Source: Pseudocoprococcus catus
GTDB taxonomy: Bacteria > Bacillota > Clostridia > Lachnospirales > Lachnospiraceae
Direction of reading: 5' to 3'
Length of the DNA stretch: 64,000 bases
NCBI RefSeq assembly: GCF_902381825.1
Contig: NZ_LR698973.1
Location: 3,401,349 to 3,465,348, forward strand
This document shows, in pieces, positions 7,584 through 15,693 of the stretch (the stretch's first letter is position 1; every line of letters starts with the position of its first letter). A program made the translations under genes and the position numbers. The notes below the pieces were generated by a model, which saw only the letters and a program-made list of their open reading frames with translations, did not search any database and was not told where the DNA came from.

Positions 7584-9395
7584 ATGAATATAATGAATAT
7601 TGAACATATAAGCAAAATTTTTGGTGAGAAGACGATTTTCGATGATGCGTCCATCGGTATTCAGGAAGGTGACAAGATCGGTATTGTGGGCATCAATGGC
7701 ACCGGCAAATCCACGCTGCTTCGAATGATCGCAGGCGACGAAGTGCCGGATTCCGGCAACATTATCCGGCAGAATCAGCTGAAACTGGCATGGCTGCCGC
7801 AGGAGCCGAAGTTCCCGGAGAATGCGACGATTCTTTCTTATGCAGGCGATGACGAGACAGGATGGAAGGTTCAGAGCAACTTAAGTCAGTTGGGGATTAT
7901 GGATTACAGTATGCCCATTGATCAGCTCTCCGGTGGCCAGAAGCGAAAAGTGGCTCTGGCTAAGGTGCTGGCACAGGATTTTGATGTGCTGCTTTTGGAT
8001 GAGCCCACCAACCATTTGGACAGTGCCATGATCCGGTGGCTGGAAGATTACCTGAAGAATTTCAGGGGAACGATTCTGATGGTGACCCATGACCGATATT
8101 TCCTTGACCAGGTGACGAACAAGATCCTGGAGATCAGCCAGGGCAAGATCTACAGCTATGAATCCAACTATTCCGGTTTCCTTGAATTAAAGGCAGCCAG
8201 AGAAGAGATGGAATTGGCAACGGAGCGCAAGCGTCAGAGTGTCCTTAGAATGGAACTGGAATGGGCCAAGAGAGGATGCCGTGCCAGAACCACAAAACAG
8301 CGTGCCAGACTGGAACGGTTAGAGGCGCTGAAGAACGGAACGGCACCGGAGCAGGCACAGGTTGTGGAGATGGATTCCATTGAGACACGTATGGGTAAAA
8401 AGACCATTGAACTGCAGCATCTGAGCAAGCGTTATGGTGATAAAGTCATTCTGGATGATTACAGTTATATTTTCCTTAGAAATCAAAAGGTAGGCATCAT
8501 CGGTCCGAACGGCTGCGGCAAATCCACACTGATGAAGATGCTGGTGGGACAGGTGGCGCCGGATTCCGGTGTCATTGAGATTGGCGAGACCATCCGTATG
8601 GGCTATTTTGCCCAGGATGAGAAGGAAATGGATGACCGCCAGCGGGTTATTGATTATGTCAAAGACATCGGAGAATATATTATTACCCGCGACGGCAGAA
8701 TCAGTGCTTCCCAGATGTTGGAGCGATTTCTTTTTACACCGGAAATGCAGTATGCGCCAATCGGCAAATTATCCGGCGGTGAGAAGCGCCGTCTGTATCT
8801 GCTTGGTGTTTTATGTCAGAATATCAATGTCCTTCTGTTAGATGAGGCCTCCAACAATCTGGATATTCCGACCATGACAATCCTGGAGGATTATTTGAAT
8901 TCGTTTGTAGGCATTGTCGTGGCTGTTTCCCATGACCGCTATTTCCTTGATAATGTGGCGGATCGTATTTTGGAATTTGACGGACGGGGTCACATTCGAC
9001 AGTATGAGGGCGGTTATACCGATTATCTGGAAGCCCATGAGAAGCGTTTTGGCACAGCACCGGATATGAGTCTGACCAATAAGACAAAAGCTGACAGCGG
9101 GGAAAAGAAGAACAATTCCAAAGACTGGAAGCAGAACAGACCGGTGAAATTAAAGTTTACATTCAGCGAGCAGAAGGAATTTGATACCATTGATGATGAC
9201 ATTGCAGCCCTTGAAGCGAAGATTGAACAGATCGATGCGGATATGATGAAGTTTGCCACGGATTCCGGAAAACTCAATGACCTGATGAGGGAAAAGGATG
9301 CGGCGGAGTCAGCCCTTGAAGAGAAGATGGATCGCTGGGTGTATCTCAATGATCTGGCAGAGCGGATTGAAGCTCAGAAACAGGGAGGAAAATAA
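7584..9395 (+). CDS. ABC-F family ATPase, Uup-like
   Basis: A 603-aa twin-ATPase protein with a long C-terminal coiled coil (about 530-600), the Uup-type layout. NBD1: GINGTGKST, LSGGQKRK, LLLDEPTNHLD, THDRYFLD. The inter-domain linker is arginine-rich (AKRGCRARTTKQRARLERL). NBD2: GPNGCGKST, LSGGEKRR, LLLDEASNNLD (in place of EPTNHLD) and SHDRYFLD. Uup-type proteins bind ribosomes or branched DNA; which applies here cannot be told. Divergent from the YkpA-like gene with separate promoters in 186 bp. Directly followed, without a gap, by traX. Confidence 0.88.
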   Translation: MNIMNIEHISKIFGEKTIFDDASIGIQEGDKIGIVGINGTGKSTLLRMIAGDEVPDSGNIIRQNQLKLAWLPQEPKFPENATILSYAGDDETGWKVQSNLSQLGIMDYSMPIDQLSGGQKRKVALAKVLAQDFDVLLLDEPTNHLDSAMIRWLEDYLKNFRGTILMVTHDRYFLDQVTNKILEISQGKIYSYESNYSGFLELKAAREEMELATERKRQSVLRMELEWAKRGCRARTTKQRARLERLEALKNGTAPEQAQVVEMDSIETRMGKKTIELQHLSKRYGDKVILDDYSYIFLRNQKVGIIGPNGCGKSTLMKMLVGQVAPDSGVIEIGETIRMGYFAQDEKEMDDRQRVIDYVKDIGEYIITRDGRISASQMLERFLFTPEMQYAPIGKLSGGEKRRLYLLGVLCQNINVLLLDEASNNLDIPTMTILEDYLNSFVGIVVAVSHDRYFLDNVADRILEFDGRGHIRQYEGGYTDYLEAHEKRFGTAPDMSLTNKTKADSGEKKNNSKDWKQNRPVKLKFTFSEQKEFDTIDDDIAALEAKIEQIDADMMKFATDSGKLNDLMREKDAAESALEEKMDRWVYLNDLAERIEAQKQGGK

Positions 9396-10094
9396 ATGAA
9401 TCCTTCGGTCAATATATCCCGGTATCAGCGACTGGACGGCACAGTACTGAAATTGATCGCCTGTCTGTCTATGTTCATTGATCATCTGGGAGCGGTTTGT
9501 TTCAGCGGGATGATGGGATTTCGCATTATCGGACGATTAGCCTTTCCAATCTACTGTTTTTTGCTGGTAGAAGGGGCTGTGCATACCCGTAACATGAAGA
9601 AATATATTCTGCGTATGGGTATTTTTGCATTGATTTCGGAGGTTCCTTTTGACCTGGCTTTTTATCACCGGTTGGTATATACGGGTCATCAGAATGTATT
9701 TTTTACCTTGGGACTGGGACTTCTGGCTATCTGGTTCCTTGAGCACCCCATTGAGCAGCTGGACATTCCGGATGTACTCTATAAATTGCTTGTTATTATT
9801 GCAGCGGGGCTGATCGCTGAATTTTTCAATACGGATTATGGTTTTACTGGGATTGCAGTTATCTGTATTTTTTATTATCTGCGGGGGCAGCCTCAGTTAA
9901 AATATCCCATTGCGGCGATTCTTCTGGCTGCTATGGGCGGTGTTGAAGTTTATGCGGTGCTGGCCCTGATCCTGATCCTGCTTTATAATGGGCAGAGAGG
10001 TCGGCAGACAAAAGATATGCAGTACGGCTTTTATATCTTTTATCCGGCCCATCTGCTTTTACTTGCTATTTTATACCATCTTTTCATCCTGTGA
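9396..10094 (+). CDS. TraX family membrane protein
   Basis: A 232-aa polytopic membrane protein of the TraX family (named after the F-plasmid pilin acetylase). It starts with LDGTVLKLIACLSMFIDH, typical of the family, then FRIIGRLAFPIYCFLLVEG and GHQNVFFTLGLGLLAIW. About eight hydrophobic segments can be counted. The chromosomal Firmicute copies are thought to be acyltransferase-like, but the substrate is unknown, and no conjugation genes are nearby. The ribosome site GGGAGG sits inside the end of the uup-like gene, whose stop codon directly precedes this ATG, so the two form an operon. Confidence 0.85.
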   Translation: MNPSVNISRYQRLDGTVLKLIACLSMFIDHLGAVCFSGMMGFRIIGRLAFPIYCFLLVEGAVHTRNMKKYILRMGIFALISEVPFDLAFYHRLVYTGHQNVFFTLGLGLLAIWFLEHPIEQLDIPDVLYKLLVIIAAGLIAEFFNTDYGFTGIAVICIFYYLRGQPQLKYPIAAILLAAMGGVEVYAVLALILILLYNGQRGRQTKDMQYGFYIFYPAHLLLLAILYHLFIL

Positions 10095-10268
10095 GGGTGA
10101 AGAAGATTTTGGCGGAAAATCGCCGATGTAGGGCGGAAGATGGTCATCACGGACGGTCATCCGGTCTGAACCGTCGGTACTGTTGGTGATGTCAGGCTGC
10201 GGCATCGTAAGGGATTCGGCTTTTTGAAAATAGTGATCCGGATGAAAAGAAATCTGCGGTTCTATCAT
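10071..10268 (-). CDS. Small proline-rich hypothetical protein
   Basis: A 65-aa protein, unrecognised. It is hydrophilic and rich in P, S and D (DDHLPPYIGDFPPKSS), with no membrane segment. Support comes from its start: AAGGAGG is 7 bp before ATG 10268 on the minus strand, an excellent ribosome site. Its last 24 bp overlap the convergent traX 3' end. It may be disordered. It could still be spurious, but the start signal argues for a real gene. Confidence 0.5.
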   Translation of the reverse strand: MIEPQISFHPDHYFQKAESLTMPQPDITNSTDGSDRMTVRDDHLPPYIGDFPPKSSSPSQDEKMV

Positions 10269-10376
10269 GAAGAGACCTCCTTTGGTTTTTGTGGATAGTA
10301 TGCCGCAGATTTTTGCTTTTATTCAGGTTTGTTGAGCTTGTATAATCATCGCGTATCTTTATATGTCACGATACCA

Positions 10377-10567
10377 GGGTCAAAAGGTCAGAAAGCCGAT
10401 GCAAGCTTGCTTGCAAGAGGTTTTTTGACCTTTTGACCCGCCAAAAACATGAGTAAGTAGCCATTTTTCAAAGAAAAATGAGCGGATTACGAATGTTTTT
10501 GAGGATTGCGAGAGTGCAAAGCACGTAGCAATCTGGTATCAAAGGGGTCAAAATACCTTTTGACCCC
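10377..10567. repeat. Cluster of palindromic repeats built on GGTCAAAAGG
   Basis: Two nested units. GGGTCAAAAGGTCA (10377-10390) is exactly inverted as TGACCTTTTGACCC (10426-10439). GGGGTCAAAA (10544-10553) is exactly inverted as TTTTGACCCC (10558-10567) with a 4-bp loop. Between them GATTGC (10504-10509) pairs with GCAATC near 10533, enclosing AGTGCAAAGCAC. The 10269-10674 interval has no gene. It looks like a composite of a mobile palindromic (REP/MITE-like) family that uses the motif in both orientations. Confidence 0.7.
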
Positions 10568-10600
10568 AACATCATGTCACTAAGATATCTGGAAAAATTA

Positions 10601-10629
10601 TTGAGTAATGTTGATACAAATTGTATAAT
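10601..10629 (+). promoter_or_regulatory. Sigma-A promoter of Rpn copy 1
   Basis: TTGAGT, 17 bp, TATAAT. The -10 lies in the part duplicated with copy 2; the -35 lies just outside it. Confidence 0.7.
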
Positions 10630-10674
10630 AGAGATACAGGATTCCTCTTGCACATTTTGTATGGGAGGAGCCAA

Positions 10675-11472
10675 ATGAAAAAGAGATTACAGGACTTAAC
10701 GATTAAAGATGCGTTTATGTTCGCGGCGGTGATGTCCGATGAGGAACAATGCAGACATTTGCTGGAGCTTGTGTTAAATACGAAGATTCTGACGATTCAT
10801 GTGGTGACAGAGAAAAGTATCACCTATCATCCAGAATATCATGGTGTGCGGTTAGATGTCATGGCGGAAGAAGAGGGTACCAGGCGTCGATTTAATGTAG
10901 AAATGCAGGTCAAGACAGAAGTAGCTTTAGCAAAGCGGAGCAGATACTATCACGCACAGATGGATATGGATGCACTACTTGCAGGAGAAAGTTATGACCA
11001 GCTGGCAGATACATATGTCATCTTTATCTGTGACTTTGATCCTTTTGGAAATCGTTTGTATCGGTATACAATAGAGAATCGGATTCAGGAGACGGGAAAA
11101 GCGTTGAATGATGGCAGTCAGACGATTATTCTGAGTACAAAAGGAAAGAATCAATCAGAGGTGCCAGTGGAACTTGTCCGTTTTCTTCAGTATGTCGCTC
11201 AGGAGACGGATGAGGCAGAGACAGAAGATGACTATGTGAAAATGCTGCAGGAACGAATTAAAAGTATTAAGAAGAATCGTGACTGGGAGGGAAAATATAT
11301 GCTGTTAGAAGAGATGATGCGTGACGAGAGAGAAGAAGGACGAAAGGAAGGACAAGAGCGAATCAATCAGCTGAATATTTTGCTGCTAGAACAGAATCGA
11401 AATGAAGATATTATAAAAGCCATCACGGATCGTGATTATCAGGAACAATTGTTCAAGGAGTTTAATTTGTAA
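10675..11472 (+). CDS. Rpn-family PD-(D/E)XK nuclease / putative transposase, copy 1
   Basis: A 265-aa protein of the recombination-promoting nuclease (Rpn, PDDEXK_2/PF12784-like) family. Nuclease core: D61 in GVRLDV, then E76 and Q78 in FNVEMQVK, giving D-x14-ExQ; KRSRYYHAQMDMDALLAGESY and DTYVIFICDFDPFG follow, as usual for the family. The C-terminal tail is charged (EEMMRDEREEGRKEGQERINQ), typical of the variable E/G/K-rich tails of Rpn proteins. Rpn proteins cleave DNA and promote RecA-independent recombination in E. coli; some act in toxin-antitoxin-like phage defence. The start is ATG 10675, 4 bp after GGGAGGAG. The longer frame from TTG 10621 runs through the promoter and is not believed. 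Near-identical to the next gene. Confidence 0.88.
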   Translation: MKKRLQDLTIKDAFMFAAVMSDEEQCRHLLELVLNTKILTIHVVTEKSITYHPEYHGVRLDVMAEEEGTRRRFNVEMQVKTEVALAKRSRYYHAQMDMDALLAGESYDQLADTYVIFICDFDPFGNRLYRYTIENRIQETGKALNDGSQTIILSTKGKNQSEVPVELVRFLQYVAQETDEAETEDDYVKMLQERIKSIKKNRDWEGKYMLLEEMMRDEREEGRKEGQERINQLNILLLEQNRNEDIIKAITDRDYQEQLFKEFNL

Positions 11473-11619
11473 GTCATGTGATACATGAGACAGATATTCT
11501 TGTTATGTTTATGTCTTATACAAGTAGTGTTTTCGGACGCTATGATTTTGCGAATGCGAATAGACTGATGTATCCGATTTTTAATGCTATTCGATTTTTA
11601 GCATATAAATGAATACCTA

Positions 11620-11648
11620 TTGCTTCGCATTGATACAAATTGTATAAT
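11620..11648 (+). promoter_or_regulatory. Sigma-A promoter of Rpn copy 2
   Basis: TTGCTT, 17 bp, TATAAT. Same -10 region as copy 1, different -35. Confidence 0.65.
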
Positions 11649-11693
11649 AGAGATACAGGATTCCTCTTGCACATTTTGTATGGGAGGAGCCAA

Positions 11694-12503
11694 ATGAAAA
11701 AGAGATTACAAGACTTAACGATTAAAGATGCGTTTATGTTCGCGGCAGTGATGTCGGATGAGGAACAATGCAGACATTTGCTGGAGCTTGTGTTAAATAC
11801 GAAGATTCTGACGATTCATGTGGTGACAGAGAAAAGTATCACCTATCATCCAGAATATCATGGTGTGCGGTTAGACGTTATGGCGGAAGAAGAAGGTACC
11901 AGGCGTCGATTTAACGTGGAAATGCAGGTCAAGACAGAAATAGCTTTGGCAAAGCGGAGCAGATACTATCATGCACAGATGGATATGGATGCACTGCTTG
12001 CAGGAGAAAGTTATGACCAGCTGGCAGATACATATGTCATTTTTATCTGTGACTTTGATCCTTTTGGAAATCGTTTGTATCGGTATACGATAGAGAATCG
12101 GATTCAGGAGACGGGAAAAGCGTTGAATGATGGCAGTCAGACGATTATTCTGAGTACAAAAGGAAAGAATCAATCAGAGGTGCCAGTGGAACTTGTCCGT
12201 TTTCTTCAGTATGTCGCCCAGGAGACGGATGAGGCAGAGACAGAAGATGACTATGTGAAAATGTTGCAGGAACGAATTAAAAGTATTAAGAAGAATCATG
12301 ACTGGGAGGGAAAATATATGCTGTTAGAAGAGATGATGCGAGAAGAACGTATGGAAGGCATGCAAGAGGGAATTCAGAAAGGACAAGAGCGAATCAATCA
12401 GCTGAATATTTTGCTGTCAGAGCAGAATAGAAGTGAGGATATCATTAAAGCAGCTACTGACCGTGATTACCAGGAACGATTATTTAAGGAGTTTCATTTG
12501 TAA
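11694..12503 (+). CDS. Rpn-family PD-(D/E)XK nuclease / putative transposase, copy 2
   Basis: A 269-aa tandem paralogue of the previous gene. The first ~220 residues differ only at a few positions (for example V-to-I after KTE and R-to-H before DWEGKY). The catalytic D61/E76/Q78 are kept. The difference is concentrated in the tail: REERMEGMQEGIQKGQERINQ here, four residues longer than copy 1. The duplicated DNA spans about 10612-11508 and 11632-12534, including promoter -10, ribosome site and the first ~30 bp after the stop. The recent duplication keeps both copies open, with no frameshift. Confidence 0.88.
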   Translation: MKKRLQDLTIKDAFMFAAVMSDEEQCRHLLELVLNTKILTIHVVTEKSITYHPEYHGVRLDVMAEEEGTRRRFNVEMQVKTEIALAKRSRYYHAQMDMDALLAGESYDQLADTYVIFICDFDPFGNRLYRYTIENRIQETGKALNDGSQTIILSTKGKNQSEVPVELVRFLQYVAQETDEAETEDDYVKMLQERIKSIKKNHDWEGKYMLLEEMMREERMEGMQEGIQKGQERINQLNILLSEQNRSEDIIKAATDRDYQERLFKEFHL

Positions 12504-12644
12504 GTCATGTGATACATGAGATAGATATTCTTGTATATCGCTAATAACGAATAATAAGCGATGAGCGGTCGTGAATCACAAAAGATAGAAGGAAAAAGAA
12601 TCAATGAAAATGGAAAATGTAAACAGTTTGCTTATGTTAGATGA

Positions 12645-12659
12645 CAAGAGGAATCCTGT
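12645..12659 (-). repeat. Exact 15-bp inverted copy of the Rpn leader
   Basis: CAAGAGGAATCCTGT is the exact reverse complement of the 15 bases in the untranslated leader of both Rpn copies (10636-10650 and 11655-11669). It lies about 140 bp after the second Rpn gene, in the stretch before the terminator. Confidence 0.7.
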
Positions 12660-12670
12660 TTACAAAAGAT

Positions 12671-12714
12671 AAAGCCCGCATTTCTAAAATGTCAGAGATA
12701 CGGGCAGTTTTTTG
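12671..12714. terminator. Bidirectional terminator between Rpn copy 2 and luxS
   Basis: GCCCG...CGGGC stem with TTTTTT on the plus side and TTTATCTTTT on the minus side. Confidence 0.75.
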
Positions 12715-12721
12715 AAGATTT

Positions 12722-13201
12722 TTATTCCGGATAAACAAGGCAGCTGTCATCAATATTGTACAGCACATTGTCAAGATAGCGTTTAGCCAGATAATTAGCC
12801 ATTGGCAGGTTCATATCCAGATAATTGCCGCAGTCCTTCGGGCTGGCACCAGGTACTTCACCGTTAAAATCCCGGATGAATTCAAACATCTCAATCATCA
12901 GCGGAATAATCTCTTTGGAAGTCAGATTACCGGCCAGCAGCAGATAAAAGCCTGTGCGGCAGCCCATTGGCCCAAAGTAAATGGTTTTGTTTGCGTAAAC
13001 TGGATGGTTGCGTAAAAAAGTAGCAGCCAGATGTTCAATGGTGTGTACTTCGGCTGTGTTCATCACCGGTTCATCATTAGGGCTTGTCATACGCAGGTCA
13101 AAAGTTGTGATGACTTCCTTGCCAATGGTATCCTTACGGGAAACATAAACACCGGGAACAAGTTTTAAATGGTCAATTGTAAAACTGGAAATTTTTTCCA
13201 T
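12722..13201 (-). CDS. luxS: S-ribosylhomocysteine lyase LuxS
   Basis: A 159-aa enzyme cleaving S-ribosylhomocysteine to homocysteine and 4,5-dihydroxy-2,3-pentanedione, the AI-2 precursor, within the activated methyl cycle. Metal ligands and catalytic residues are all present: H53 and H57 in HTIEH, C124 in GASPKDCGNY, E56, and the catalytic C81 in GPMGCRTGFY. Length is normal. AAGGAGG lies 9 bp before the ATG. It is transcribed alone, and no Pfs (SAH nucleosidase) gene is adjacent. The 13202-13539 upstream interval holds a perfect palindrome at 13359-13373. Confidence 0.95.
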   Translation of the reverse strand: MEKISSFTIDHLKLVPGVYVSRKDTIGKEVITTFDLRMTSPNDEPVMNTAEVHTIEHLAATFLRNHPVYANKTIYFGPMGCRTGFYLLLAGNLTSKEIIPLMIEMFEFIRDFNGEVPGASPKDCGNYLDMNLPMANYLAKRYLDNVLYNIDDSCLVYPE

Positions 13202-13539
13202 AGTAAAATCCTCCTTAAACAGTGGGCGAAACGCAGAAGTTTTTTGAAGTTACCAATCATTCATCCTTCAAAGCAGGCACACTTGCGTTGAGTATAATTC
13301 TAAAAATAAGACGATGTGGTTTATGAATAAAATAATAACAGTATGAGCTTACTACAAATGACGTCGGACGTCAATGTTTTACTTGGGGTTGTTGTGGACA
13401 TCTGAGATGGAATATGGTACACTTACGTTTAGAAAATAGCGGTAAGTGTGCCTGTTTTGGATTAATGATTGAATTTCTTTTTCGAATGGTAAGGAGATTC
13501 AGTTTTGCATGGCAGATGGCTTTGAGAGGAGTTTTTAGA
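13202..13539. other. Divergent intergenic region luxS / lactonase
   Basis: A 338-bp gene-less stretch. An in-frame extension of the lactonase to 13414 exists but has no ribosome site and unrelated composition, so I treat it as non-coding. The only clear signal is the palindrome TGACGTC-G-GACGTCA at 13359-13373. No riboswitch recognised. Confidence 0.6.
13359..13373. promoter_or_regulatory. Perfect 15-bp palindrome, candidate operator
   Basis: TGACGTC, one base, GACGTCA: seven perfectly paired bases per arm, located between the divergent luxS and lactonase genes. This size suits a dimeric regulator. Nothing in the window identifies the protein. Confidence 0.5.
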
Positions 13540-14586
13540 ATGGCAGATAAATATGTAGCATATGTGGGTTCTTATACAAGAGGCGAGAGTGACGGTATTT
13601 ATATTCTGGATGCGAATGTGGAGTATGCATACTTTAAGGTAAGGGACTCATTTAAGATCAACAATCCTTCATTTCTGAGATTATCCCATGACGAACAGTA
13701 TCTGTACAGCAATTGTGATGAAGGTGTGGCTTCTTTTAAGATTCTGCCGGATGGCGGCCTTGAATTGATGAACAAAGCTTCTGTGAATGGTCTGAGGCCT
13801 TGTTATCTGTCTGTGGACAGAGCCAACCGCTATCTGTTGACAGCAGGCTATCATGATGGCAAGTTGACTGTTTTAAGATTAAATGAGGATGGTACGATTC
13901 AGGGCGTGACGGATGAAGTCTTTATGAAAGGTCTTGGCAGTATTGCCGGAAGGAATTATCGCTGCCATGTGAATTGTGCGATTTTCTCACCGGATGAACG
14001 TTTCATTATGGCCGTTGACCTTGGTATGGATCAGGTAAAGGTGTATGAGTTTGATCATGAAACAGGTAAGATCAAGCTCCATGATATTCTGAGATGCGAA
14101 TTGGAATCCGGACCAAAGCATATGATTTTTACATCGGATGGTCGCTATGCGTATCTGACACATGAGAATAAATGCTGTGTGACGAAGTATGCTTATGATG
14201 CTGAGACTGCTCATTTTACAAAGCTTCAGACAATTTCTACACTGCCTGAGAAGTATGATAACTACAACAGTGCCATTACACTGAAACTGACACCGGATGA
14301 CAGATATCTTTTTGTTACCAATTCCGGCAACAACTCTGTAGCAATCTATGAGATTAATGAAGAAGATCAGATGATGCAGACATTATGTATTCTTCCGGTC
14401 AGCGGTGAATATCCAAGAGACCTGGCGATTATGCCGGGAGATCAGATGTTTGTGTCTGTCAATCAGGAAGGCAATTCGATGACATCCTTCAAAGTCAACT
14501 ATGACAAAGGCTATATTATGATGAGCGGAGCGCCATTGAAGATGCCGTCACCGACATCCATTCAGTTGAAACAGATTTTTGAATAA
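13540..14586 (+). CDS. Beta-propeller lactonase family protein (Pgl-like)
   Basis: A 348-aa cytoplasmic protein of the seven-bladed beta-propeller lactonase family (PF10282), to which the YbhE-type 6-phosphogluconolactonase belongs. Repeating blades are seen as YLTAGYHDGKLTVL-type, SPDERFIMAVDLGMDQVKVYEFD, SDGRYAYLTHENKCCVTKYAYD and TPDDRYLFVTNSGNNSVAIYEI segments. The N-terminus YVAYVGSYTRG.SDGIY is typical. The start is ATG 13540 behind GAGAGGAG; the longer open frame upstream is rejected. Actual 6-phosphogluconolactonase activity is not certain, since no oxidative pentose phosphate genes are near. A terminator follows at 14616-14675. Confidence 0.82.
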   Translation: MADKYVAYVGSYTRGESDGIYILDANVEYAYFKVRDSFKINNPSFLRLSHDEQYLYSNCDEGVASFKILPDGGLELMNKASVNGLRPCYLSVDRANRYLLTAGYHDGKLTVLRLNEDGTIQGVTDEVFMKGLGSIAGRNYRCHVNCAIFSPDERFIMAVDLGMDQVKVYEFDHETGKIKLHDILRCELESGPKHMIFTSDGRYAYLTHENKCCVTKYAYDAETAHFTKLQTISTLPEKYDNYNSAITLKLTPDDRYLFVTNSGNNSVAIYEINEEDQMMQTLCILPVSGEYPRDLAIMPGDQMFVSVNQEGNSMTSFKVNYDKGYIMMSGAPLKMPSPTSIQLKQIFE

Positions 14587-14615
14587 TCGGTGATTGAGGA
14601 AAATGACAATTTCAA

Positions 14616-14675
14616 AGAGACATATAAAGTGAACTGAGGTGCTGACCAAAAGTTAGACTTTATATGTCTTTTTTT
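14616..14675 (+). terminator. Terminator after the lactonase gene
   Basis: GACATATAAAGT pairs perfectly with ACTTTATATGTC over a 26-base loop, followed by seven T. Confidence 0.85.
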
Positions 14676-14745
14676 GTTAGCAGGGGGCAAGTTTCCTGTT
14701 TTATAGGGGTTATAATGACAATAGACAAGAAGAAAGGGTGATTCG

Positions 14746-15456
14746 ATGAAAGTTTTAGTAATACCGGATGTACATTTGAAATCGTGGATGTTTGAAAAGG
14801 CAGCAGTGCTTATGTGTGAAAAAAAGGCGGACCGTGCAGTGTGTCTGATGGATATTCCGGATGACTGGGGGAAAGAATATGATATTGCATTGTATGAACA
14901 AACCTATGATGCAGCTATTGATTTTGCCAAAGAATTTCCGGAGACAGCCTGGTGTTATGGCAATCATGACCTCAGCTATCTCTGGCATCGTATAGAGAGT
15001 GGCTACAGTTCAATGGCAGCTTACACCGTGCAGAGAAAATTATTGGATTTGCGGGATGCACTTCCGGAGAACAATCCGATTTGCTATGTCCAGAAAATAG
15101 ATAACGTGTTATTTTCACATGCGGGGGTATTGGATTATTTTGCAGAGAGCGTTGTACCGAAAGCAAAATATCATGACGTGGAAGCAGTGGTGGCGGCCAT
15201 TAACGAACTCGGTCCAAACGAAATGTGGAACGATGCCTCGCCCATCTGGCTCAGACCCCAGCATTCCAATATGCGGTTGTATAAGCCGCGGAAACTATTG
15301 CAGATAGTGGGCCATACACCGATGGATATGATTACAAAAGAAGGAAACTTGATTTCATGTGATGTCTTTTCAACTTACCGTGACGGCAAGCCCATTGGAA
15401 CAGAAGAATTTTTGTTGCTGGATACAGAAACATGGGAATGCAGTGGCGTAAAATAA
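14746..15456 (+). CDS. Calcineurin-like metallophosphoesterase
   Basis: A 236-aa metallophosphoesterase. The metal-binding motifs run in order: PDVH near residue 8, DIPDDWG (a variant of GDxxDrG), GNHD, SHAG and GHTP. The protein is close to bacterial Ser/Thr phosphatase/ApaH-like enzymes, but the substrate is unknown. Ribosome site AGAAAGGG is 8 bp before ATG. Monocistronic; a palindromic element directly follows. Confidence 0.82.
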   Translation: MKVLVIPDVHLKSWMFEKAAVLMCEKKADRAVCLMDIPDDWGKEYDIALYEQTYDAAIDFAKEFPETAWCYGNHDLSYLWHRIESGYSSMAAYTVQRKLLDLRDALPENNPICYVQKIDNVLFSHAGVLDYFAESVVPKAKYHDVEAVVAAINELGPNEMWNDASPIWLRPQHSNMRLYKPRKLLQIVGHTPMDMITKEGNLISCDVFSTYRDGKPIGTEEFLLLDTETWECSGVK

Positions 15457-15478
15457 AATAGGATAGTAAAAATAAACA

Positions 15479-15617
15479 TAACTGTTCAGAGCCAACCTCC
15501 AAAATGCTACGCATTTCGTCGGTGTGGCGTATCCGCCAAATATAATTTCAAAAACAGATCTAAAAATGCAAGCATTTTATATCTGTTTTTGAAATTTTGC
15601 TTGTCTCTGAACAGTTA
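15479..15617 (+). mobile_element. MITE-like palindromic element, family A copy 1
   Basis: A 139-bp element with inverted ends TAACTGTTCAGAG...CTCTGAACAGTTA (13 bp perfect). Internal arms AATTTCAAAAACAGAT and ATCTGTTTTTGAAATT pair as well. No ORF. A same-length, highly similar copy lies at 22332-22470, and a rearranged one at 24431-24584. The transposase, if any, is elsewhere. Confidence 0.8.
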
Positions 15618-15622
15618 CAAAT

Positions 15623-15676
15623 AAACAAAAATGAAGGAAAACTGCAGGATACAGAATATTCCTTCATTTTTGTTTT
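15623..15676. terminator. Bidirectional terminator
   Basis: AAACAAAAATGAAGGAA pairs exactly with TTCCTTCATTTTTGTTT; T-rich in both directions. It ends the minus-strand PadR operon. Confidence 0.8.
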
Positions 15677-15693
15677 AAAGGCTATAAAATAGA

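Noticed and set aside
11505..11612. 35-codon frame (MFMSYTSSVF...) between the Rpn copies
   Set aside because: No ribosome site and no similarity I recognise; probably chance in the spacer of the duplication.
13414..13539. 42-residue extension of the lactonase
   Set aside because: No ribosome site, atypical residues; ATG 13540 behind GAGAGGAG starts the conserved domain.
14616..14675. IS3-type insertion sequence end (CCAAAAGTTAGAC in the terminator loop)
   Set aside because: The similarity is limited to about a dozen bases inside a terminator loop; no transposase or inverted partner is nearby.
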